Below are positions 7,059 to 16,268 of a stretch of DNA of 64,000 bases, piece by piece (within the stretch, counting starts at the first letter, position 1; each line of letters begins with the position of its first letter). Origin of the DNA: Granulicella paludicola. GTDB taxonomy: Bacteria; Acidobacteriota; Terriglobia; Terriglobales; Acidobacteriaceae. The DNA lies in assembly GCF_025685545.1 (NCBI RefSeq), contig NZ_JAGSYC010000026.1, positions 558,001-622,000 of the forward strand, in the 5' to 3' direction. The translations under genes and the position numbers were made by a program. The notes below the pieces were generated by a model that saw nothing but the letters and a program-made list of their open reading frames with translations, searched no databases and had not been told where the DNA came from.

Positions 7059-8726
7059 ATGCCGAAGATCTTTTGGAGAAGCCTCCGTTCCCGCATCCTT
7101 TTGCTCGTCGTTCTGACGTTGCTCTTTCTCACAGCCGCAGCCATCAGTCTGTTTACGTTTCTTCGCAATCGCCATGCTGAAACACTGTCCCTCACCGAGC
7201 ATCATCTCGTCAGCGTGGCTGTCAGTCTCGCGCGGAACTATGCCGACCATCGGACTGCGAATGATTCTCTGCGGGCGATGGAACCGGGGCCACCAGCGCC
7301 GCCTCCACCGCCCTCGATCCCTCCGGCGCCACCGCGCCCCGGACATGAAAGGCCACCGCATCCCAAACCTGACCTTCTCAAGGGGCTCACGACAGAAACC
7401 TTGCAGCACGAGGACGGCATCGAAGGCGGATTCTACGCAGCCAGAGCGGATGCCCTGATTGGCTATGCCTTCCCGACTCATGAAGGCCCAGGGGCGGAAA
7501 AAGGTATGCCCGAGCGGGAGCGCCCCACCATCGAAAATCTTGCGAGAGAGGCCGTAGCGGCGAATGCGATAAGGACCTATCGCTTTGAGGGGACGCATGA
7601 TGCCATCCTCTTCGTAGCAGCTCCGATCCATGAGCCGTCACAGACAGATCAAACCGCCAAGACTACTGATGAAGTGACTGGAGCTGCGTGGCTGATGGAG
7701 CGTCTGCCCGGAATCGAGGGCGGACAGAACCGCGAGCTCTTATTTGGGAGTGTCGGCTTCGGAATTGCGGCGCTGATGACTGCGCTGCTCGCCGTATTCG
7801 TTACGACGGAAATTCGCAGCGGCGTGAACATCGTTCTCCAACGGCTGGGTTCCATGGAGGGTGGCTTGCCGGCAGCAGATCAGCAGATGCAGGACCGTCC
7901 TCCGCTCGAAGAATTCGACCGCGTCCTGCATGGGATCGACTCGCTCGCGCTCGCCTTACAGGAAAAGATCGAGAACGAGCGGACGCTGGAATCTCAAATG
8001 CGCCATAACGAACGGCTCTCCGCGCTGGGGCAGTTTGCCGCGGGGATCGCGCATGAGCTTCGCAATCCGCTTGGAACGATCCGAATGCGGACGCAGATGT
8101 GGCAGCGATCCACTGACGCGGAGGCGGCCAGGCGGAGCAGCACCGTGATCCTCGAAGAGATTGACCGGCTGGACACCATCATCAGTCGTCTCCTCTATTT
8201 CGCCAGACCAATTCAGCTTCAACTTCAACCCGTCTCACTGGGTGATCTATGTGCGATCACGGCGTCGACGTGGGCGGAAAAAGAAGCGGCTAAAGGCATC
8301 CAGATTATCTGTAAGGCAACGTCGCGCAGCGTCGTCACGGCAGACCGAGGCAGACTCCTCCAGGTGCTCGACAACCTGATGGAGAACGCCGTGCATTCGG
8401 CTTCGCACGCCACAGCGCAAGGTGGAAACGTGACGATCAGGACGGCGCTTGAGGCCGAATTCGCCCGCATCGACATCATGGATAACGGAAAGGGATTTAC
8501 GCCAGCAGCTCTGCGTCATGCCTTGGACCCGTTCTACACCACGAAGGACACCGGAACAGGGCTTGGTCTTTCCATCTCGTTTGAGATTGTGCAGGCTCAC
8601 GGAGGAGAATTACTTCTCGCTAACCGCGAAGGTGGCGGGGCCGTCGCTTCACTTCGATTGCCACTGAATGGCAACGATCGGAATACCCTAAACATGGCGG
8701 GACAAGAGGCAGGACAAGATGTCTGA
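7059..8726 (+). CDS. Membrane sensor histidine kinase (NtrB-like partner)
   Basis: A 555-residue kinase. A first membrane segment spans residues about 12-34. A periplasmic domain contains a proline-rich stretch (about 75-105), and a second membrane segment (GFGIAALMTALLAVFVTT) lies near 230-248. A linker is followed by the HisKA box AAGIAHELRNPLG, with the phospho-accepting His near residue 331, and by an HATPase domain with N, G1 and G2 boxes (LMENAVHSA, DNGKGFTP, GTGLGLSI). GAGGAG precedes the ATG. It overlaps the response regulator by eight bases and is presumably its cognate kinase. The signal is unknown; the poly-proline periplasmic part is unusual. Confidence 0.92.
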   Translation: MPKIFWRSLRSRILLLVVLTLLFLTAAAISLFTFLRNRHAETLSLTEHHLVSVAVSLARNYADHRTANDSLRAMEPGPPAPPPPPSIPPAPPRPGHERPPHPKPDLLKGLTTETLQHEDGIEGGFYAARADALIGYAFPTHEGPGAEKGMPERERPTIENLAREAVAANAIRTYRFEGTHDAILFVAAPIHEPSQTDQTAKTTDEVTGAAWLMERLPGIEGGQNRELLFGSVGFGIAALMTALLAVFVTTEIRSGVNIVLQRLGSMEGGLPAADQQMQDRPPLEEFDRVLHGIDSLALALQEKIENERTLESQMRHNERLSALGQFAAGIAHELRNPLGTIRMRTQMWQRSTDAEAARRSSTVILEEIDRLDTIISRLLYFARPIQLQLQPVSLGDLCAITASTWAEKEAAKGIQIICKATSRSVVTADRGRLLQVLDNLMENAVHSASHATAQGGNVTIRTALEAEFARIDIMDNGKGFTPAALRHALDPFYTTKDTGTGLGLSISFEIVQAHGGELLLANREGGGAVASLRLPLNGNDRNTLNMAGQEAGQDV

Positions 8727-10125
8727 AGTGCTCATCGTGGACGACGATCATAACTTCCGGGAGACGTTGCAGGAACTGCTGTCCGATGCCGGATATCAGA
8801 CTCGAATGGCAACCAACGCTGAAGAAGGGATCGCCATGCTTCAGGCCATGACTCCCGACCTCACGTTGTGCGATTGGAAGATGCCTGGCGGTGGCGGAGA
8901 GCAGTTTCTCAAGAGCCTCCAGTCCGAAGGGTTGCTGACCACCATGCCCGTCATCATCCTCACTGCCCACGGCACGGGGCCCAATGCGATGCAGGCGATG
9001 CAGCTTGGCGCGTACGACTTCATTACCAAGCCGCTCGATATCGACCTGGCTCTCACCACCGTCGCGCGCGCGATCCGCCATATGGAGCTGCAGCGCGAGG
9101 TCGAAGTCTTACGACAGCAGCGGTTCAGAGACAGCTCTCTCCATGACCCTGCTGAATCCGGTGAAGGGCTGAAGCCTCAGCTCATCGGCAACTCCCCGGC
9201 ATGGATTGAAGTGTTCAAGAACATTGGCAGAGTTGCCACGACCGATGTCAGCGTTTTGCTATTAGGAGAATCGGGAACGGGAAAGGAGGTCGTTGCCCGC
9301 GCGATCCATCAAAACAGCGCGAGAAGTCATCGATCCTTCATCATTCTCAACTGTGCCGCCTTACCTCCGGAGCTTCTGGAGTCCGAACTCTTCGGACACG
9401 AACGTGGCGCCTTCACCGGAGCAGTCGCACAGAAGCGTGGCAAGTTTGAAGCCGCAGACGGCGGAACAATCTTTTTAGATGAGATCGGTGAACTGCCGCT
9501 GTCCCTTCAGCCCAAGCTTCTGCGTGTTCTGCAGGAGCACACCTTCGAGCGAGTTGGCGGAACGGCTTCCATCCATGCTGATGTTCGCGTGATTGCGGCG
9601 ACGAATCGACAACTGGAGGAGGATGTCGAGCAGAAGACCTTCCGAGCTGATCTGTTTTATCGCCTGAACGCCTTTACGGTCCGCCTCCCGCCACTGCGAA
9701 AACGCCAGTCCGACATCCTTCCTCTGGCGGAGTATTTCCTTGCGCGCTACGCTCAACGAAATCGACTCCCCTTTACTGGCTTTTCTGCCGATGCCATCGT
9801 GGCTCTGCAAAATTACTCCTATCCAGGCAATGTGCGGGAGTTGGAGCACCTGATCGAGCGAGCTGCCGTCAAAGCCGGGGGGCGAGCTATAACGCCCGAC
9901 CTCATCCAGGAAGAGTTAGCCAGAGAGAAGAGTGCCGCGCCCGGTATCTTCGATGCTCAAGCAGTCGAAGGAATGCCTTTCCATGAGGCGGTCGCTAGCT
10001 GGGAACGCTATCTCATCCAACAAGCGTTGAAGGAGTCCCACGGCAACAAGTCTGACGCTGCACGCAGACTGGGAATTCACCGGCGTTTGCTCTACGAAAA
10101 ATTGGCACAGTTAGGAATTCACTAA
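8719..10125 (+). CDS. Sigma-54-dependent response regulator, NtrC family
   Basis: A 468-residue regulator with three domains. The receiver (residues 1-120) has acidic DDD at 8-10 and phospho-acceptor D52 in LTLCDWKMPG. The AAA+ central domain (about 155-385) has Walker A GESGTGKE (about 184), the sigma-54 contact loop GAFTGA (about 232) and Walker B GGTIFLDEIGEL. The C-terminal Fis-type helix-turn-helix ends KSDAARRLGIHRRLLYEKL. Once phosphorylated it would remodel sigma-54 polymerase at -24/-12 promoters. Two such promoters lie immediately upstream, on both sides of a dyad that could be its binding site, so a self-contained autoregulated module is likely. Confidence 0.95.
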   Translation: MSEVLIVDDDHNFRETLQELLSDAGYQTRMATNAEEGIAMLQAMTPDLTLCDWKMPGGGGEQFLKSLQSEGLLTTMPVIILTAHGTGPNAMQAMQLGAYDFITKPLDIDLALTTVARAIRHMELQREVEVLRQQRFRDSSLHDPAESGEGLKPQLIGNSPAWIEVFKNIGRVATTDVSVLLLGESGTGKEVVARAIHQNSARSHRSFIILNCAALPPELLESELFGHERGAFTGAVAQKRGKFEAADGGTIFLDEIGELPLSLQPKLLRVLQEHTFERVGGTASIHADVRVIAATNRQLEEDVEQKTFRADLFYRLNAFTVRLPPLRKRQSDILPLAEYFLARYAQRNRLPFTGFSADAIVALQNYSYPGNVRELEHLIERAAVKAGGRAITPDLIQEELAREKSAAPGIFDAQAVEGMPFHEAVASWERYLIQQALKESHGNKSDAARRLGIHRRLLYEKLAQLGIH

Positions 10126-10388
10126 CCTCATCCGCCATTCTTCAATCTCCAGGCAGGCGGCGCTCCAGGCAGGACACCATCAAAGTCTCCTCCTACTCAT
10201 TTCTATGGTTGCCTCTAGCTGACGTTGCGATCCCGCCGAGGGTATGAAGTCACATTTGGACCTACCGTGGAGGCCTATACACTCTGCATTCTATCTGCCT
10301 GCGCATCAAAGACTTACAAGATACGTGCACCAGTATCGCTGCAGCTGTAGTTGACACAGTGCACCTGATTAAGGCGAAGATAAGGCGA

Positions 10389-11558
10389 ATGAACTCCGCC
10401 GCCCAAACACGCTTTGCCGTCGAGTCGGCGCTTGCACGCCGTATTCCCGCGGCTCTTAGTCCACGACCTAAGACGGTGCGCGAGCGGTTGGCCTGCGACG
10501 TGGAAGAGCTGGATCGACTGCTGGGCGGCGGTCTGCCTGTAGGGGCTATTACGGAACTGGCGGGCATCGCCGGCTCAGGTCGGACGACTTTGGCGTTTGC
10601 CTATGCTGCGGCGGTAGCTCGGGATGGGCGTGTTCTTGCGTGGGTCGATGCCGGCGACACACTGGACCCCGCAAGCGCCGCGCTCAACGGCGTCGAGCTA
10701 TCGCGGCTGCTATGGGTGCGCTGCAAAGGCGAGAGCGAGTCGCAGACAGAGCTGGCGCAGAGCGTGGGGCCTACCTCCTTTGCAGGCGAGAGCCTACCCA
10801 CATCGGTAAAGGGATGCGGCAGCCCGCACCCTCGCAACGAAGTAAAGGGGATGCCTGAGGCGGTGAACGCCATGCTGCAGTCGCATGGAGGGCTGCTCGA
10901 TCACCATACGAGGCGCGAGCGAAAGTCTATCGGCACGCCAGGGATGCCGAATCGTCCCTTCGGGAAGGTAACGGATCGCGAGGAGCAGCGGCCCAGCGAC
11001 CGACAGCCTTCGCGCAAGGAACGGTCTCTGGCGCACGAGCCACGCTGTGCAGAGCCGCAGCCGCATCGCCGCAAAACGGATGAGGTGAAGGCTCCGCCTC
11101 CGCGTGTGGCACAGGCCACTCCGACGATGACGTATGCGAAGAGGAAGGCGGCTATGCCATGGTCGGCTCTGGATAACGCATTGAGAGCGACGGACCTGCT
11201 GTTGCAGTCCGGTGGCTTCGGGCTGATCGTGCTGGACCTCGGCGATGTTCCGGTGGAGCAATCGTGGCGTATCCCGATGTCGACATGGTTCCGTTACCGT
11301 GCTGCCTGCGAGCGTTCTCGCGCGAGCCTGCTGGTGCTCACGCAGCATCCCTGCGCGCGTTCAAGCGCGGAGCTTGTGATGCGCATGAGCATGGGCGACG
11401 TCGAGGCGGATGGCAATGTGCTTAGCGGTCTTTCTTTTAAAGCGGAGATCGAACGACAACGCTTTTCTGAGCAACCGCTGACTGTCGTTCCCATTCGCAA
11501 GCCGCCGCAAAAAGAACAGGCGGACGCGTGGAAAGGCAGGATGTCATGGGCGGTGTGA
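10389..11558 (+). CDS. imuA: ImuA, RecA-like mutasome protein
   Basis: A 389-residue protein with a RecA-like P-loop (AGIAGSGRTT, residues about 58-67) after the lead-in LDRLLGGGLPVGAITEL, and a Walker B-like strand LLLQSGGFGLIVLDL. It is the first gene of an imuA-imuB-dnaE2 cassette, which performs damage-induced error-prone translesion synthesis. ATG 10389 is preferred over GTG 10359, because the latter sits inside a TTGACA -35-like hexamer region and the ATG has AAGG before it. About 130 residues of low-complexity, Arg/Pro/Ser-rich sequence (about 115-245) separate the P-loop half from the Walker B half, so the protein is much longer than the 230-260 residues usual for ImuA. Confidence 0.85.
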   Translation: MNSAAQTRFAVESALARRIPAALSPRPKTVRERLACDVEELDRLLGGGLPVGAITELAGIAGSGRTTLAFAYAAAVARDGRVLAWVDAGDTLDPASAALNGVELSRLLWVRCKGESESQTELAQSVGPTSFAGESLPTSVKGCGSPHPRNEVKGMPEAVNAMLQSHGGLLDHHTRRERKSIGTPGMPNRPFGKVTDREEQRPSDRQPSRKERSLAHEPRCAEPQPHRRKTDEVKAPPPRVAQATPTMTYAKRKAAMPWSALDNALRATDLLLQSGGFGLIVLDLGDVPVEQSWRIPMSTWFRYRAACERSRASLLVLTQHPCARSSAELVMRMSMGDVEADGNVLSGLSFKAEIERQRFSEQPLTVVPIRKPPQKEQADAWKGRMSWAV

Positions 11559-13054
11559 CGGCTCAGTACGTCTGCGTGCATGTACCCGAGTTTCCTGCAC
11601 AGGCCCGGCTCCGCTTGAGACCGGACCAGTCAAAGGATGCGGTCGTGGTGATCGAAGGTGAGCGTCCGCTACAGACCGCGTGCAGCGCAAATCTGCGGGC
11701 GCAGCATATGGGCGTTGCTGCAGGCATGACGCGCGCTGAACTGGATGCCTTTCCGGAGTTGATTGTGCTGCTGCGCTCTGCTGTGGAAGAGCGCGCGACG
11801 CAGGCAGCCCTGCTGCAGATGGTGGCTGCTTTTACCCCGCGTGTCGAAGTTGTGCCCTCGCAGGAGGCCTTTGTCTGTGTGCTCGATATGGCCGGTGTCC
11901 AATGGATCTTTGGCGATGCAGAGCGCGTCATCGCCGCGATTGCGAAGGCTATCTGCTCGCTTGGATTGGTCGCCAGGCTTGCGAGTAGTTGCAACTTTCA
12001 TACTGCCGTTTGCGCGGCTCCCTTTGCGCGCAGCAAACCTGTAGTCATTCCAGCGGGAGTGGAACGCGAGTGGCTTGGACGCCTGCCCGTCTCGGCGCTG
12101 GGGCTGACCCCTGAACAAACCGAGCGGATGACGTTGTGGGGTGTGCGCACCTTGCGCGAACTTGCTGACTTGCCAGAGGTGGAACTTGTGGTGCGGCTGG
12201 GGCAGCATGGCAAACGGCTGCGACAACTTGCCATGGGCAGGCACCAGCACCTGATGGTGCCGGAGGAGGATGGACTTGCCTTTGAAGATGCCGCCGAGTT
12301 CGACGCCCCCGAGGATCGGCTCGACTCGCTTCTTTTCGTTGTTGGCCCTATGCTCGACCAGATGCTGCTTCGGGCTCAGGCCCATGCATACTCGCTCGCG
12401 TCGCTGACCATGACGCTCGCGCTCGATGGGGGAGCTGAGCATGTACGTACACTAAAGCCCGCGCTGCCATTGGCCGAGCGCGCCGTATGGCTGAAGCTTA
12501 TCCACCTCGATATCCAATCGCATCCACCCCCTGCAGGTGTGGTGGGTCTGCGGGTGTCGGCCAAGCCCGGCAAACGCGGCAAGGTACAGATGGGGCTCTT
12601 CAGCCCGCAGCTTCCTGAACCCACACGGCTCGACGTGACCCTGGCGCAGATTGAGGCGATGGTGGGGGAAGGCCGTGTCGGAAGTCCGCGTCTGCTGGAC
12701 ACGCACCATCCGCAGGACTTCGTCGTAGAACGCTTCGTCGTGAAGGTCGCGCAGAGCAAGTCAGAACATCCGCGCGTGTCCGCTGTTCTGCGTCGCCTGC
12801 GCCCTCCTGCAACGTTGCATATGTGGTTCGACGCAGGCTCTGACAGGCCGAACGCCTTCGCGCTCGAGGGGCGTCGCTATCGCGTGTTGGATGCCTTCGG
12901 CCCATGGCGTCGCAGTGGCGAATGGTGGTCGCAGCGTGTGTGGTCCCGCGATGAGTGGGACGTGCGCGCAATTGCAGGTGAGACCGCAATCACCTGCCTG
13001 ATTGTGCATGATCTTCTCCGTCATCAATGGGCGCTCGAGGCCTTCTATGACTGA
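11546..13054 (+). CDS. imuB: ImuB, Y-family polymerase homologue without catalytic residues
   Basis: About 502 residues from ATG 11546 (a GTG at 11528 is the alternative). The polymerase-like fold is recognisable from the thumb/HhH region (RLPVSALGLTPEQTERMTLWG, LRELADLPEVELVVRLG) and the little-finger part. The catalytic acidic motif of Y-family polymerases is replaced by YVCVHVPEFPAQ, and the SIDE motif is replaced by VCVLDMAG. This fits ImuB, a non-catalytic adapter that links DnaE2 to the sliding clamp. A clamp-binding motif QMGLF is present at about residue 350. It overlaps imuA by 13 bases and dnaE2 by eight, so the cassette is translationally coupled. Confidence 0.9.
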   Translation: MGGVTAQYVCVHVPEFPAQARLRLRPDQSKDAVVVIEGERPLQTACSANLRAQHMGVAAGMTRAELDAFPELIVLLRSAVEERATQAALLQMVAAFTPRVEVVPSQEAFVCVLDMAGVQWIFGDAERVIAAIAKAICSLGLVARLASSCNFHTAVCAAPFARSKPVVIPAGVEREWLGRLPVSALGLTPEQTERMTLWGVRTLRELADLPEVELVVRLGQHGKRLRQLAMGRHQHLMVPEEDGLAFEDAAEFDAPEDRLDSLLFVVGPMLDQMLLRAQAHAYSLASLTMTLALDGGAEHVRTLKPALPLAERAVWLKLIHLDIQSHPPPAGVVGLRVSAKPGKRGKVQMGLFSPQLPEPTRLDVTLAQIEAMVGEGRVGSPRLLDTHHPQDFVVERFVVKVAQSKSEHPRVSAVLRRLRPPATLHMWFDAGSDRPNAFALEGRRYRVLDAFGPWRRSGEWWSQRVWSRDEWDVRAIAGETAITCLIVHDLLRHQWALEAFYD

Positions 13055-16000
13055 CTCGCCCGAATACGTCGAACTGCATGCCGCCAGTGCTTTCAGCTTT
13101 CTCGAAGGGGCATCGCAGCCAGAGGACATTATGCAGGCGGCCTCCGATAAGGGGCTGCCATGCATCGCGCTGCTCGATCGCAATGGCTTCTATGGCTCCG
13201 CGCGCTTCCACTCAGCTGCAAAGAAGATCGGTATGAGGGCGCATGTCGGCGCAGAGATTGCCGTAGCCGATCTCGGCTTCCGCCTTATGCCATCTTTCGC
13301 ACTCCCTCATCAGCATCGCCGGCAGCCAGTGCGTCTGTCGTTGCTGTGTACCTCGCGTGTGGGATATCAGAACCTTTGCCAGCTCATCACTCGCTTCAAG
13401 ATGCGCGAGGCTACCAAAGTCGAGGGAGCAGCCACCTTAGACGATCTACGCGGGTTCAGCGAAGGTCTGATCTGCCTCACCGGCGGGGATGAGGGACCAC
13501 TAGCCTCCACACTGGTGAATGGAGGCATGGATGCCGGTCGGCAGTGCATTGAGAAGCTGACCCGCATCTTCGGCCGCCAGAACGTCTACGTAGAGTTGCA
13601 ACGCCATGGTCTGCGTGCAGAAGAAGCCCGCAATCAGGCGGCGCTGGATATCGCCGGATCCCTGCAACTGCCACTGCTCGCAACCAATGGCGTGCGATAT
13701 GCCACGCAGTACGACCGCGAGGTGATGGATGTTTTTACGGCAATCCAGCATCACCTGCCGCTCGATGAAGCAGGACGTCTGCTGCAGGTGAACTCGCAGA
13801 GGCATGTGCGTAGCGCAGCGAGTATGCGGAAGCTTTTTCACGATCTACCGGACGCTATTGAAAACACGCTGCTGGTGTCGCAGCGGCTGGAGTTTGAGCT
13901 GGACGATCTTGGCTATGAGTTTCCTGCGTATGAGACAGAGACCGGCGAGCCCATGGCGACATACCTGCGCAAACGTGTGGCTGAAGGAATTGAACATCGC
14001 TACGGTCCGAAGCGCGATGCAGCCCTGCACGAGCGCGCAAAGAAGCAGGCGGAGCATGAACTGGTGTTGATTGAGAAGCTCGGCTTTGCAGGTTACTTTC
14101 TCATCGTGTGGGACATCGTTCGTTATTGCAAGACGAACGACATCCTTGTGCAGGGTCGAGGAAGCGCGGCGAACTCTGTGGTCTGCTATGCGCTGGAGAT
14201 AACGGCGATCGACCCCATCGGCATGGACCTTCTGTTTGAGCGATTTCTCAATGAAAATCGCAAAGAGTGGCCCGACATCGATCTCGATCTGCCCTCGGGT
14301 GACAAGCGCGAACAGGCGATTCAATATGTGTATCGCCGCTATGGACAACTCGGTGCAGCGATGACGGCAAACGTCATCAGCTACCGAGGCAAGTCTGCCG
14401 CACGCGAGGTGGGCAAGGCTCTCGGCTTCGACGAGGAGACACTTGGACGCCTGTCCGGTCTCATCGGGCATTGGGAGTGGCGTAAAAAAGACGAGACGCT
14501 GACAGATAATTTTCGCCATGCCGGCTTCGATCCAAAGCATTGGCGTATCGCGAAGTATGTAGATTTGTGCGAGCGCCTGCAGGACCTGCCGCGTCATCTT
14601 GGTCAGCACTCCGGTGGCATGGTGGTGTGCCAGGGGATGCTCAACAAGGTGGTGCCGCTGGAGCGAGCATCGATGGCTGGGCGCAGCGTCGTACAGTGGG
14701 ACAAGGAAGATTGCGCCGATCTCGGATTGGTGAAGATCGATCTGCTCGGACTTGGCATGATGGCGGTGATGAAGGACTGCCTCACGCTCATCCCGCAGCA
14801 TTACAACATGCCCATCGACCTCGCGCAACTCCCGCAGGACGATCTCGAGGTCTACGACGTACTCTGCAAGGCCGACACGGTGGGTATGTTCCAGGTGGAG
14901 AGCCGCGCACAGATGGCCTCGATCCCCCGCAATGCCCCGCGCAAGTTCTATGACCTCGTCGTGCAGGTGGCCATCATTCGCCCTGGACCCATCGTCGGCA
15001 AGATGATGCATCCCTACATGCGGCGCAGGCAGAAGAAGGAAGAGATTACCTATCCACTACCGGAGTTGGAGCCGGTCCTGAAAAGAACTCTTGGAGTTCC
15101 GCTGTTTCAGGAGCAGCTTCTGCGCATCGCGATGGTCGTCGGCAACTTCACCGGCGCTGAGGCCGAGGAGCTACGCAAGGCCGTCGGTATGAGGCGTTCG
15201 TGGAAGCGCATGGAAGAACTGATGGTGAAGCTGCGCAACGGCATGGTAGAAAACAAGATCGCCCTTGAGACACAGGACGTCATCGTGCAGAGTATTCAGT
15301 CCTTCGCACTCTATGGCTTCCCTGAATCTCACGCTGCGAGCTTTGCTTTGATCGCGTATGCCTCGGCCTACTTCAAGGTGAAGTACCTTGCTGCGTTCAC
15401 CTGCGCCATGCTCAACAATCAGCCGATGGGGTTTTACTCCGCCGCTGTATTGGTCAAAGATGCGCAACGACATCTCCTGCGCGTGCATTATGTCGATGTG
15501 CAACAGTCTGACGCCGTCTGCACCGTTGAGCACGAGCCAAATGGCAAAGCGTCACTGCGGCTGGGATTGAATTACGTGCGCGGCCTCAAGGCAACGACAG
15601 CATTACAACTGGTGGCTGCGCGCAATCGCGATGGCCTGTTTGCCAGCGTCGACGATCTTTCACGCCGAGTATCCATGCTGACGCGCAGCGATCTTGCGCA
15701 GCTCGCGCGCATCGGCGCTTTGAACTCGCTCGATGGCGTAGGTCATCGTCGCGATGCCATCTGGCAGATCGAACAATCTGCTCGCAGCGTTGGGCCCTTG
15801 CTGCGCAGCAACGAAGCCCATGAGCTGCCCACATCTTCCCCTCTCAAGCGCATGGATACAAGTGAACGTCTGGTCAGCGACTACTCGGGTACAGGTCTTA
15901 CGACCGGGCCTCATCCCATGGCGTATCGCCGCGAAGAGCTTCGCCGTGCGAACGTCCTTTCAGCGAAGGAACTGCTGCAGCATCGGGATGGGCAACTCGT

Positions 16001-16268
16001 CATCGCAGCCGGGGCCGTGATTGCACGTCAACGCCCAGGCACGGCCCTCGGTTTTATCTTTCTCTCCATGGAGGATGAAACAGGTATTGCCAACGTCGTC
16101 ATACATCCTGATCTCTACGAGAGGCAACGCACGCTGGTGACTCGCGGCAAGTTCCTCAAAGTGTTCGGTCGGTTGCAGAACCAGGATGGCATCGTGCATG
16201 TAAAAGCAGAGCGCCTGGAACTGCTCGTCTCGGCACCAATTTCAATGTCTTCGCATGACTTCCACTAG
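13047..16268 (+). CDS. dnaE2: Error-prone DNA polymerase III alpha subunit DnaE2
   Basis: A 1073-residue C-family polymerase. The start is ATG 13047, giving MTDSPEYVELHAASAFSFLEG, rather than an upstream in-frame ATG inside imuB. The N-terminal PHP domain (1-270) has altered first motif residues (LHAASAFSFLEG). The polymerase domain carries YFLIVWDIVRYCK, QGRGSAANS and the catalytic PDIDLDLPSGDKRE. The C-terminal OB domain ends LEFILVS-type sequence (IVHVKAERLELLV). DnaE2 is the actual polymerase of the ImuA/ImuB/DnaE2 mutasome. Its stop overlaps the stop of the convergent glycosyltransferase by four bases, with no room for a terminator between them. Confidence 0.95.
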   Translation: MTDSPEYVELHAASAFSFLEGASQPEDIMQAASDKGLPCIALLDRNGFYGSARFHSAAKKIGMRAHVGAEIAVADLGFRLMPSFALPHQHRRQPVRLSLLCTSRVGYQNLCQLITRFKMREATKVEGAATLDDLRGFSEGLICLTGGDEGPLASTLVNGGMDAGRQCIEKLTRIFGRQNVYVELQRHGLRAEEARNQAALDIAGSLQLPLLATNGVRYATQYDREVMDVFTAIQHHLPLDEAGRLLQVNSQRHVRSAASMRKLFHDLPDAIENTLLVSQRLEFELDDLGYEFPAYETETGEPMATYLRKRVAEGIEHRYGPKRDAALHERAKKQAEHELVLIEKLGFAGYFLIVWDIVRYCKTNDILVQGRGSAANSVVCYALEITAIDPIGMDLLFERFLNENRKEWPDIDLDLPSGDKREQAIQYVYRRYGQLGAAMTANVISYRGKSAAREVGKALGFDEETLGRLSGLIGHWEWRKKDETLTDNFRHAGFDPKHWRIAKYVDLCERLQDLPRHLGQHSGGMVVCQGMLNKVVPLERASMAGRSVVQWDKEDCADLGLVKIDLLGLGMMAVMKDCLTLIPQHYNMPIDLAQLPQDDLEVYDVLCKADTVGMFQVESRAQMASIPRNAPRKFYDLVVQVAIIRPGPIVGKMMHPYMRRRQKKEEITYPLPELEPVLKRTLGVPLFQEQLLRIAMVVGNFTGAEAEELRKAVGMRRSWKRMEELMVKLRNGMVENKIALETQDVIVQSIQSFALYGFPESHAASFALIAYASAYFKVKYLAAFTCAMLNNQPMGFYSAAVLVKDAQRHLLRVHYVDVQQSDAVCTVEHEPNGKASLRLGLNYVRGLKATTALQLVAARNRDGLFASVDDLSRRVSMLTRSDLAQLARIGALNSLDGVGHRRDAIWQIEQSARSVGPLLRSNEAHELPTSSPLKRMDTSERLVSDYSGTGLTTGPHPMAYRREELRRANVLSAKELLQHRDGQLVIAAGAVIARQRPGTALGFIFLSMEDETGIANVVIHPDLYERQRTLVTRGKFLKVFGRLQNQDGIVHVKAERLELLVSAPISMSSHDFH

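Noticed and set aside
6762-7631. N-terminal extension of the proline-rich protein to 505 residues
   Set aside because: It would run through the divergent kinase gene and its promoters. ATG 6761 has a ribosome-binding site, a signal peptide and a sigma-54 promoter.
10321-10388. LexA box upstream of imuA
   Set aside because: SOS control is expected for such cassettes, but I see only a repeated GTGCACC and a TTGACA hexamer and no motif I can defend as a LexA site.
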